Shown: in pieces, positions 1 to 5,504 of the stretch
How positions within the stretch are numbered: the first letter of the stretch is position 1
Layout: every line of letters begins with the position of its first letter
Origin: Candidatus Omnitrophota bacterium
GTDB taxonomy: Bacteria; Omnitrophota; Gorgyraeia; Zapsychrales; Fredricksoniimonadaceae
Length of the DNA stretch: 18,116 nt
Assembly: GCA_023247575.1 (NCBI GenBank)
Contig: JAHFGE010000016.1
Coordinates: 1-18,116 of the forward strand
Direction: 5' to 3'
Notes under the pieces: generated by a model
The model's database searches: none
What the model was told of the DNA's origin: nothing
Seen by the model: the letters and a program-made list of their open reading frames with translations, nothing else
Made by a program: the position numbers and the translations under genes

Positions 1-848
1 TCGGCCAGGTTTAAACGCCAACCTTGAGTGGTCTGGGAAATGACAATGCGAATATTTTGAAAAACATGCTCGTCGTTAACCAGCACATGAACAAGGGCTA
101 CTTGACGGCTTTGATCATACAGGAGGTCTTTAAAAACAACCGCGATGCCCTGCTGCGAATATTCTTCCAAATGAAAACGCTGCGGATTAAAATGATTCAG
201 CGTGTAATGTTTCAAGACTCCCTCCTTTTTTTCTACAATATCGATAGCCTTTCTCTTCGTCAAGAGAAGCTGGAAAAATTCGCTTTGCCCCTCTTGCACC
301 CATTTACGTTCAAATTTGGTGTCATAGGCGGCCGCAATGCGATTGAATTGGACCTCAAAGCCGGTGCCAGTCAACTGTTCCTGAATCCAAAGTATAAAGG
401 GGTAATGATCACTCACAATTTTAAGCGTTCCACCGTCGAGTAATCGATTATTCACCAGTCTTAAAAAATCCACGGTGAAAAGCCGGTGTTTGGTATCTGA
501 TTTTTTCGGCCACGGCGGAGGGTATAAACAATGAATAGTGCGAATGGTTTGCGGGGCAAACAGATACTGGAATGCCGGCCGCACATCCATACGCAGCACA
601 CGCACGTTATCTGGCTGCACTCGGCTTAGTTTGCGTAAGGTCTTACTGATACGATCACAATATTCTTCCAGAGCAACGAAGTTCGTATCGGGATGATCCT
701 GGGCCAACCGAGCCAGATATTCGCCATTGCCAGGGCCGATTTCAACTTCTAATGGATTTTGGTTGCCAAAAATTTTTTCCCAAGCCGTAGGATGTAGTAG
801 CTGCCGGTAATCCAAGAAAGGTTTTAACGAAATATAGAAAGGCTTCAT
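1..848 (-). CDS. trmB: tRNA (guanine-N7-)-methyltransferase TrmB, 3' end cut by the window edge
   Basis: Transfers methyl from SAM to N7 of G46 in tRNA variable loops (cytosol). Translating from the ATG at 848 gives 282 open codons with no stop before the window edge. The N-terminal Rossmann motif reads EVEIGPGNGEYLARLA, followed by an acidic strand-end residue (VALEEY). The TrmB-type catalytic segment is visible as LYPPPWPKKSDTKHRL and then FTVDFLRLV, matching the family pattern of a PDPWPKKRH-like loop, although the usual Asp of PDPW is Pro here. A typical TrmB is about 210-240 aa. This one runs past 282 aa, so it has a C-terminal extension like the long TrmB forms known from some deep-branching bacteria. 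No clear ribosome binding site precedes the ATG. It is divergent from the antiporter gene across an 80-bp gap. Confidence 0.9.
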   Translation of the reverse strand, partial: MKPFYISLKPFLDYRQLLHPTAWEKIFGNQNPLEVEIGPGNGEYLARLAQDHPDTNFVALEEYCDRISKTLRKLSRVQPDNVRVLRMDVRPAFQYLFAPQTIRTIHCLYPPPWPKKSDTKHRLFTVDFLRLVNNRLLDGGTLKIVSDHYPFILWIQEQLTGTGFEVQFNRIAAAYDTKFERKWVQEGQSEFFQLLLTKRKAIDIVEKKEGVLKHYTLNHFNPQRFHLEEYSQQGIAVVFKDLLYDQSRQVALVHVLVNDEHVFQNIRIVISQTTQGWRLNLA

Positions 849-928
849 GAAGAGCTGTGTGCACGCGGACTTTTAAGGTAGTCTTCTCATAGATTGAATT
901 ATTCTAATGAAAACTATCGACAACAGCA

Positions 929-2410
929 ATGAATTTCATTACAGTAATTTTCATGCCCCCTATCGAGAACCTCCTATTTGCTGCTGGCATTCTCCTGTTA
1001 TTAAGCGTCATTTTAAGCAAGGCCTCAGATAGGTTTGGCATCCCTTCTCTTTTATTTTTCCTCATCATAGGCATGCTGGCCGGCTCCGAGGGTTTGGGCG
1101 GCATTTATTTCAACAATGCTTTTGCCGCTGAGTCCATGGGTGTCGTAGCCCTCATATTTATCCTTTTTGCCGGAGGTTTTGACACGGCTGTCAAGGACAT
1201 TCGCCATATTTTGGTTTCTGGGGTCATCCTGTCAACGTTGGGCGTGGTGCTGACGACTCTGGTAGTGGCACTCGCGGCCGTGCATTGGTTAAAATTTTCC
1301 TGGGTCGAAGGTCTTCTGCTGGGGTCCATAGTCTCCTCGACGGATGCAGCGGCCGTCTTTGGGGTGCTGCGCACGCATAAAGCCAGTTTACGCGGAAAAT
1401 TGCAGCCGCTTCTCGAACTCGAATCCGGCAGCAATGATCCCATGGGCGTTTTCTTAACCATCAGTATCATCAGCCTTATCAAAAACCCTCATATTCCGCC
1501 GGTACAATTCCTGCCGTCTTTTGCCATTAACATCGCTTTAGGGGCCATCGTTGGTTGGCTGTTTGGACGCGGCACAATCATTATTATTAATCGTCTAAAG
1601 TTAATGTATGAAGGTCTCTACCCCGCCCTGCTTTTCGGCCTCATTTTTCTAACCTATACGGCGGCTTATTTTATTAAAGGCAATGGGTTTTTGGCCGTTT
1701 ATGTGGCAGGTCTGCTGGTTGGCAATGCCAATCTCATTCATAAAAAGTCTCTCAAGAGTTTCTTAGAAGGGTTTGCATGGTTCATGCAGATTGCCATGTT
1801 TTTGACTCTTGGCCTTTTGGTATTTCCTTCTCATATCGTCCCTATTCTCGGCACCGGCCTTTTGATTTCGCTAATTCTCATGTTTATTGCCAGGCCTTTA
1901 AGCGTATGGATTTGTTTATTATTCTCCAAATTCAACTGGCAAGAAAGAACTATGGTGTCCTGGGTAGGTTTACGCGGGGCAGTGTCGATTATCCTGGCCA
2001 CCTTCCCTTTATTGGCCGGTATCCCCAAGGCGGAAATGATATTTAATATCGTATTTTTTATTGTACTGACTTCCATCCTTATCCAGGGAACAAGCGTAGC
2101 TGCGGTGGCTCGCTGGCTTCAGGTGGATGCTCCGGCCAAACGCCAATTGGATCAGCCCATCGAACTGACTCACCGTAAACTGATCCAAGCCCAATTGGAA
2201 GACGTGATTGTTCCTTTTGGTTCCCCGGCTTCAGGCCATTCCATCGTCGAGCTGAGTTTACCTGCACAATCGCTGATTGTACTTGTCTGTCGCAATGAAA
2301 AGTTTTCTATTCCCAATGGCGCTACCGTCCTGCAGGAAGGCGACATCCTCTGGGTTTTAGCCAACAAGGCAGACTTAAAAAAATTAAATAAAATTTTGGG
2401 GCTATCTTAA
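929..2410 (+). CDS. nhaP2: K+/H+ (or Na+/H+) antiporter of the NhaP2/CvrA type, CPA family with RCK_C domain
   Basis: Inner-membrane cation/proton exchanger for pH and potassium homeostasis. The first ~390 residues are a run of about 12 hydrophobic helices. The signature helices are SSTDAAAVFG (about 136-145) and ESGSNDPMG (about 165-173), where the Asn-Asp pair is the ion-binding site in CPA exchangers. Residues ~410-490 are soluble and resemble a TrkA-C/RCK_C domain (VPFGSPASGHSIVELSLP, then GATVLQEGDILWVLA), which gates NhaP2-type proteins. The 493-aa length is close to the family norm. Two in-frame ATGs are possible, at 929 and 953, and neither has a good Shine-Dalgarno. The second gives a start right before the first helix (MPPIENLLF). 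It is convergent with the HEPN gene downstream. K+ versus Na+ specificity cannot be told from sequence. Confidence 0.9.
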   Translation: MNFITVIFMPPIENLLFAAGILLLLSVILSKASDRFGIPSLLFFLIIGMLAGSEGLGGIYFNNAFAAESMGVVALIFILFAGGFDTAVKDIRHILVSGVILSTLGVVLTTLVVALAAVHWLKFSWVEGLLLGSIVSSTDAAAVFGVLRTHKASLRGKLQPLLELESGSNDPMGVFLTISIISLIKNPHIPPVQFLPSFAINIALGAIVGWLFGRGTIIIINRLKLMYEGLYPALLFGLIFLTYTAAYFIKGNGFLAVYVAGLLVGNANLIHKKSLKSFLEGFAWFMQIAMFLTLGLLVFPSHIVPILGTGLLISLILMFIARPLSVWICLLFSKFNWQERTMVSWVGLRGAVSIILATFPLLAGIPKAEMIFNIVFFIVLTSILIQGTSVAAVARWLQVDAPAKRQLDQPIELTHRKLIQAQLEDVIVPFGSPASGHSIVELSLPAQSLIVLVCRNEKFSIPNGATVLQEGDILWVLANKADLKKLNKILGLS

Positions 2411-2470
2411 AAGGCAGATTGGTAACGAAGGTCATTGGGCGGATAAAAACTGCTCGCCGGTGATTTGGGG
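2410..2470 (-). pseudogene. Decayed coding fragment, copy D of a family of four
   Basis: Read on the minus strand, this stretch aligns over about 60 bases with copy B (3681-3757). Shared blocks include AAAGGCAG, GTCAT, CGGAT, CCGG.GATTTGG and CCGG.AATTTGG (plus-strand sense). Translated, it reads PQITG..F and then, after a one-base deletion, MTFVTNLPFKI, against VQITGATF and MTPVTDLPLILGI in copy B. It sits immediately downstream of the HEPN stop codon. The parent protein family is not recognised. Confidence 0.5.
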
Positions 2471-2471
2471 G

Positions 2472-2879
2472 TCAAGAGATAGCTCGCTTTGCTTTGAGGA
2501 TTATCTGATCAACAAAAACGATATAATCATTCACTTCTTTTTGAGTAATTGTAGCGCTGGCATCATAAAGGTCTCGATTACGCTTCATACGCATAACATT
2601 GCCAATTGTAAAGATATCCGGATCACCCAACATTTCACTTAACTTGTTTAAAATTTTAACATGATGGCCCATAATACCTCTGACTTTCACCCCGCCCTTT
2701 TTTGCTAAGACAGCCATACCGATTTTGATCAAGGCCTGGTAACAATAAGTGAATTTAACTTCTCTAAATTGATCTTTTCGGGCGATATTTAAATCACGAA
2801 CCGCACTTTCAACATAACGATTAATTTGGGCAGGAGTAAATTTAAATTTCTGGAAATATTCTTGTTCAAAAGAACTCAT
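2472..2879 (-). CDS. hepT: HEPN-domain toxin of a HEPN-MNT (HepT/MntA) toxin-antitoxin module
   Basis: HEPN proteins are all-helical and often act as metal-independent RNases. In HepT/MntA systems the MNT partner blocks the toxin by adding AMP to a tyrosine near the active site. This 135-aa protein is helical throughout and ends with the segment MRMKRNRDLYDASATI (about 93-108). The RNRDLY stretch sits where family members carry Rx4-6H, but the His is missing and a Tyr follows, a variant common in some HEPN groups, so RNase activity is not assured. The ATG overlaps the upstream MNT stop by 4 bp (ATGA), which indicates translational coupling. No strong Shine-Dalgarno is present. Base composition is more AT-rich than in the flanking antiporter, in keeping with an acquired module. 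Confidence 0.75.
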   Translation of the reverse strand: MSSFEQEYFQKFKFTPAQINRYVESAVRDLNIARKDQFREVKFTYCYQALIKIGMAVLAKKGGVKVRGIMGHHVKILNKLSEMLGDPDIFTIGNVMRMKRNRDLYDASATITQKEVNDYIVFVDQIILKAKRAIS

Positions 2880-3418
2880 ATAAGCTTCACACTTTTCTTT
2901 GCCTCAATAGATTTTAAAAGAGGACTGTCCTTTTTTTTGCCATTATATTCTCGAGGTGACATACTCACCACATTAATATCCCTCCCAACGGCTTTTTGAA
3001 TTTGGGAGACCGACTTTTGAAGCTCTACGGTATTATGGCCCCCAACAACCAGTAAATCAATATCACTGTGAGAATCCATCTGGTTTTGCGCATAAGACCC
3101 AAAAATGACCGCTTTTTTAATATGAGGAATGTTTTTAAGGGCGGTTTTTAGAATATGTTCAAAACCTATGGTTTTTAAGATAATGGTTTTGTATTCTTTA
3201 ATTAAAGGAAAATTCGCATTTAATGAATAATACCGTTGCTTTCCCTGCCAACGACTTTTTAGAATACCTTCTCTTTCAAGCTCCAGCAGTTTACGGGTAA
3301 GATTACCGCTTTCTAAATGAAGAATGCGGGCGAGGTCACTGATGTAGCTTTCAGCCCCCTGTTGAAGCATGAAATAATTTAATATTTTTTGAGATATTTT
3401 CGATCGCAGACTAAGCAT
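2876..3418 (-). CDS. mntA: Winged-helix/nucleotidyltransferase fusion, MNT antitoxin of the HEPN-MNT module
   Basis: The 180-aa protein has two parts. Residues ~1-70 form a winged helix (YISDLARILHLESGNLTRKLLELEREGIL, then a wing KSRWQGKQRYYSLN). Residues ~90-180 form a minimal polymerase-beta nucleotidyltransferase with the exact GSx10DxD signature, GSYAQNQMDSHSDIDLLVV (about 106-124). MNT antitoxins AMPylate or otherwise neutralise the HEPN partner. The fused DNA-binding domain suggests this one also controls its own operon: the promoter upstream carries paired ACTGTA/TACAGT dyads. The start codon is ATG at 3418 with only a weak purine run before it. It is the first gene of a two-gene operon with the HEPN gene. 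Confidence 0.8.
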   Translation of the reverse strand: MLSLRSKISQKILNYFMLQQGAESYISDLARILHLESGNLTRKLLELEREGILKSRWQGKQRYYSLNANFPLIKEYKTIILKTIGFEHILKTALKNIPHIKKAVIFGSYAQNQMDSHSDIDLLVVGGHNTVELQKSVSQIQKAVGRDINVVSMSPREYNGKKKDSPLLKSIEAKKSVKLI

Positions 3419-3429
3419 AATTTTTTCTT

Positions 3430-3480
3430 ACTGTATGATTTTACAGTGATTACTGTAATTTATTACAGTAATTATGTCAA
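3430..3480 (-). promoter_or_regulatory. Promoter with two ACTGTA-N6-TACAGT operators for the mntA-hepT operon
   Basis: On the minus strand there is a consensus -35 TTGACA (3475-3480) and a -10 TACAGT (3452-3457) with a 17-bp spacer. Two dyads with identical half-sites, ACTGTA-N6-TACAGT, lie at 3452-3469 and 3430-3447. The upstream dyad extends to a perfect 11-bp inverted repeat (3449-3459 and 3462-3472) and fills the -35/-10 spacer. The second covers the start of transcription. Their centres are 22 bp apart, two helical turns. The fused winged helix of the MNT protein is the obvious candidate repressor (inference). Confidence 0.75.
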
Positions 3481-3504
3481 GCTTTTAATTATTCGGGTTT
3501 CCTT

Positions 3505-3526
3505 AATACCTAAAATCAAAGGCAGG
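3505..3526 (-). repeat. 22-bp direct repeat, copy C (end of the decayed coding fragment)
   Basis: A 22-bp perfect match to 3680-3701. On the minus strand it encodes the tail LPLILGI of the decayed fragment seen in full in copy B, here followed by KETR. It lies just upstream of the mntA promoter. The two 22-bp copies bracket the inverted-repeat element at 3526-3685 like a long target duplication. Confidence 0.7.
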
Positions 3527-3685
3527 GTAAATGTTTAGCTCTTTGAGAGGATCGGCGAGGTCAAAATTTTATTGTCACCCCCGAATGTTTTAATCGGGGG
3601 TCCAGTAAATGGTATTTCTCGTCTGGATTCCCGATAAAAGCATTCGGGAATGACATAATTTCTCTCAATCAGCTAAACAAATACC
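3526..3685. mobile_element. MITE/BIME-like inverted-repeat element, non-coding
   Basis: An imperfect inverted repeat of about 160 bp. The outer arms are 3526-3549 and 3662-3685, roughly 20 of 24 bases complementary (TGTTTAGCT...TTGAGAG on both). The inner arms are two REP-like hairpins: CCCCCGA/TCGGGGG at 3578-3600 and ATTCCCGA/TCGGGAAT at 3627-3651. Each lies in a TGTCA(CC/TT)CCCGAATG...TCCAG context in opposite orientation. There is no ORF, and no RAYT transposase in the window. It could be a REP doublet mobilised in trans. Confidence 0.6.
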
Positions 3686-3765
3686 TAAAATCAAAGGCAG
3701 GTCTGTCACTGGCGTCATGGTACGGATAGTAAAGGTGGCACCGGTAATTTGGACGGGATTGATAC
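3681..3765 (-). pseudogene. Decayed coding fragment, copy B
   Basis: Begins right after the DUF2283 stop. On the minus strand it reads GINPVQITGA and then TFTIRTMTPVTDLPLILGI, followed by a stop after ICLAD. Comparison with copy A shows that seven or more differences fall in third codon positions (ACT/ACA, GAT/GAC, CTA/CTG, CCG/CCT, GGC/GGT, ATA/ATT, ACC/ACT) and only two change an amino acid within the aligned core. The shared ancestor was therefore translated. The family is not recognised. No start codon or ribosome binding site is visible. Confidence 0.55.
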
Positions 3766-3969
3766 CTAAATTAATGATACTTCGAGAGGTTTCTGAGTAA
3801 GTTTACTGACATTTAATACAGAAAAACCAAGGATATTCCCCTTATTGTCAACTTTTTCCATGACAGCATCATTTTTCGTCTGACGAAAGAAACCCGATTT
3901 CTTTTCAAAAATTACTTCTAAATAATCCCCCTGTTTATCATACCAGAGTTTGACTATTCTCTTAGCCAT
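3766..3969 (-). CDS. DUF2283 family protein, probable antitoxin of the adjacent nuclease-like gene
   Basis: A 67-aa protein: MAKRIVKLWYDKQGDYLEV, then FEKKSGFFRQTKNDAVMEKVD and a GNILGFSVLNVS segment. The pattern YD...DYL...F and a final GxxxGFSxLxxS is that of DUF2283, a small beta-rich family often found beside a ~100-aa toxin-like gene. The ATG at 3969 is preferred over a longer upstream reading because a strong AGGGG Shine-Dalgarno lies 8 nt before it and the upstream extension would run backwards through the toxin gene's own coding sequence. It overlaps the end of that toxin gene by 16 bp, so the two are translationally linked. The antitoxin role is inference from gene order. Confidence 0.7.
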   Translation of the reverse strand: MAKRIVKLWYDKQGDYLEVIFEKKSGFFRQTKNDAVMEKVDNKGNILGFSVLNVSKLTQKPLEVSLI

Positions 3970-4265
3970 ATGATTTCCCCTTTTTTGATTGAATCTGTTA
4001 AATAAGCCGTCAGGACAAAAGCGTCCTGTTTTACCATTTTGACCACCACGCATACATACTTATTGCCAACTTTTGTGCCAAAATAAAACCTGTAGTACAG
4101 GCTAGCTTCTTTATCGCTTAACGATTGGATTACCCGCTGAGGTTCAAATAAACTTTCTTTAATATACCGCAACATCCCTTTCATTTCGGGATGCTCAAGG
4201 ATATGCTTACGGCGTTCCTCTGTTAATCGTATGCTTTGTCCACGGTAATCGCGAAATATCTTCAT
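3954..4265 (-). CDS. ~100-aa predicted nuclease/toxin-like protein (barnase/EndoU/RelE-like group suspected)
   Basis: 103 aa with a conserved-looking layout: RLTEERRKHILEHPEMKGM (about 13-31), a central SDKEASLYYRFYFGTKVGNKYVCVVVKM (about 50-77), and a final DAFVLTAYLTDSIKKGEIIW. I recognise this from a widespread family, common in cyanobacteria, usually followed by a DUF2283 gene. Its H..HPEM, YYRFY and AYLTD motifs resemble the compact barnase-EndoU-ColicinE5-RelE nuclease fold, with His and Tyr as possible catalytic residues. The exact Pfam assignment is from memory and uncertain. It is the first gene of a two-gene module bordered by decayed fragments A and B. No Shine-Dalgarno is visible. 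The predicted transcription start would leave only about 5 nt of leader. Confidence 0.65.
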   Translation of the reverse strand: MKIFRDYRGQSIRLTEERRKHILEHPEMKGMLRYIKESLFEPQRVIQSLSDKEASLYYRFYFGTKVGNKYVCVVVKMVKQDAFVLTAYLTDSIKKGEIIWLRE

Positions 4266-4276
4266 AATTTTGTTTT

Positions 4277-4305
4277 ATTCTTACAGTTCCCACTTTATTT
4301 GTCAA
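4277..4305 (-). promoter_or_regulatory. Promoter of the nuclease/DUF2283 module
   Basis: On the minus strand there is a consensus -35 TTGACA (4300-4305), a 17-bp spacer and a weak -10 AAGAAT (4277-4282). A single ACTGTA half-site (4282-4287), identical to the half-sites of the mntA promoter, touches the -10. The start of transcription would be about 5 nt before the ATG. Confidence 0.45.
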
Positions 4306-4337
4306 TATTGGAAAATATTCTTATCTACTCTCAGATA

Positions 4338-4440
4338 TGCCTAAAATCTGCGGTAGATCAGTCACTGGCGTCATGATACGGATGGTAAAATGGAGCCCCA
4401 CGGCAAGCCCGTGGTCTTCTGCGAAGGCGGATAAAACAAA
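4338..4440 (-). pseudogene. Decayed coding fragment, copy A
   Basis: On the minus strand the frame reads LSAFAEDHGLAVGLHFTIR and then IMTPVTDLPQILGI, ending in a stop a few codons later (SESR). The FTIR.MTPVTDLP.ILGI core matches copy B, mostly with synonymous base changes. No start codon or ribosome binding site is visible. A small CCACGG/CCGTGG hairpin (4398-4414) lies inside it. It ends just upstream of the nuclease-module promoter. Confidence 0.5.
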
Positions 4441-4520
4441 TCAGGGTAACAAGCGAGAAAATGGTTTTCATAGGACTATGAAAAAAGTATACACGGTATA
4501 TTTAAATATTGCCAATTTAA

Positions 4521-5180
4521 GTGGGGGCCAAATTTAAAACGCTATATAATAAACGCGTGTCTCCACCCTTTTTCATACAACCCATTCTGGCTGGGCTCTC
4601 GGTGGGAGGCTTCTGTCTGTCCTATTGTTTTCCCTTTTTAGCCTCATTCATGGCCTCTGAACAAAGGGAACAAAAAAGAAACTTTCGTTTAATCCTTTAT
4701 TTTATGCTGGGACGATTGCTGGGCTACCTCATCTTCGGTCTTACCTTTAGTTATCTTGGTGAAAAATTGCAGTTTCCCTTCTTAAACATCATCACGAACC
4801 TTTCTTTAATTCTCATCTCGGTCATTTTGATTTTATATCTTGTGGGACTCATCAAGCAAGGGGAAGAAAACTGTTTAATGAAACAATTTCAAAATAAGAA
4901 TGCCTTCACCATGGGGTTTCTGATGGGGATCAATATCTGCCCGCCGTTTCTGATGTCCTTAACTTATGTCTTTTCCTTACACAGCACTGTCGCAGGGCTG
5001 TTGTATTTTCTGATTTTCTTTATCGCCAGTTCCGTGTATTTTCTGCCGATGTTTTTTATTGGACTACTGGCCAAGATGAAGGAATTCCGTGCGGTGGCAC
5101 GTTTAAGCGGCATTATGTGTTCTGGCATTTTTATTGTGTACGGGATTTATTCCCTGGGGAATTTTGTTCTTAAACATTGA
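4521..5180 (+). CDS. Cytochrome c biogenesis/DsbD-like (CcdA, SafE-type) membrane protein
   Basis: 219 aa with six predicted membrane helices. The first helix holds LAGLSVGGFCLSYCFPFLASFM and the fourth GFLMGINICPPFLMSLTYVF. These two Cys-Pro-rich turns (SYCFPF and NICPPF) match the paired redox cysteines that carry electrons across the membrane in CcdA/DsbD-beta and the SafE/UreH-like branch. It probably moves reducing power from cytosolic thioredoxin to an extracytoplasmic partner. The start is uncertain: the long form uses GTG at 4521, a second GTG at 4557 would begin MSPPFFIQP right before helix 1, and neither has a clear Shine-Dalgarno. It is the first gene of a tight three-gene operon (10 bp to the next start). 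The partner is unknown. Confidence 0.75.
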   Translation: MGAKFKTLYNKRVSPPFFIQPILAGLSVGGFCLSYCFPFLASFMASEQREQKRNFRLILYFMLGRLLGYLIFGLTFSYLGEKLQFPFLNIITNLSLILISVILILYLVGLIKQGEENCLMKQFQNKNAFTMGFLMGINICPPFLMSLTYVFSLHSTVAGLLYFLIFFIASSVYFLPMFFIGLLAKMKEFRAVARLSGIMCSGIFIVYGIYSLGNFVLKH

Positions 5181-5190
5181 GGAGAGTTCC

Positions 5191-5502
5191 ATGTTTGCCG
5201 GCAAACTGCTCAACAAGATTGATAAATTTGGGGTGTGGATTCTTATGTGCCTTGTGCTGCTTTTTGTCTTCTCAGGCTTCGGCATGACCAAACATATCAT
5301 GGACCCCGTGGCTGCCAAATATATTCACACCCAGATTTTACCGGTGCCTTTGCTGATTTTCTTTTGCATTCACATTCTCAAGTCGGTACGAAACCAATTT
5401 AAAAAATGGAATATTTTTTCTAATGAAACAGCCATAGACATCTACGCTTACTTGATAACATTGATCATTACCCTTATTTTAATCTGGCTGTATTTTCATT
5501 AA
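5191..5502 (+). CDS. Small three-helix membrane protein, possible b-type cytochrome-like
   Basis: 103 aa starting at an ATG with a good GAGGAG Shine-Dalgarno 8 nt upstream. This decides the start over longer readings that run back into the previous gene. Helices lie at about 14-33, 47-63 and 83-101. His35 at the end of helix 1, and His46 and His61 at the two ends of helix 2, could ligate haem as in cytochrome b561- and DUF4405-like proteins. No CxxCH motif is present. The family is not firmly recognised and the haem idea is inference. It lies between a CcdA-like protein and a radical SAM enzyme with 10-bp and 2-bp gaps, so all three are surely co-transcribed. Confidence 0.65.
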   Translation: MFAGKLLNKIDKFGVWILMCLVLLFVFSGFGMTKHIMDPVAAKYIHTQILPVPLLIFFCIHILKSVRNQFKKWNIFSNETAIDIYAYLITLIITLILIWLYFH

Positions 5503-5504
5503 CG

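Noticed and set aside
24..443. Plus-strand open frame at the window start
   Set aside because: It lies antisense to trmB, whose Rossmann and tRNA-methyltransferase motifs are clear.
1105..1482. Minus-strand frame inside the antiporter gene
   Set aside because: It shadows conserved antiporter motifs on the opposite strand and has biased low-complexity composition.
3578..3651. Rho-independent terminators
   Set aside because: The two stems have no U-tract on either strand and lie in a larger inverted repeat, so they read better as REP-type hairpins.
4337..4537. Plus-strand 66-codon frame before the CcdA-like gene
   Set aside because: It is antisense to decayed fragment A, has low-complexity composition and no ribosome binding site.
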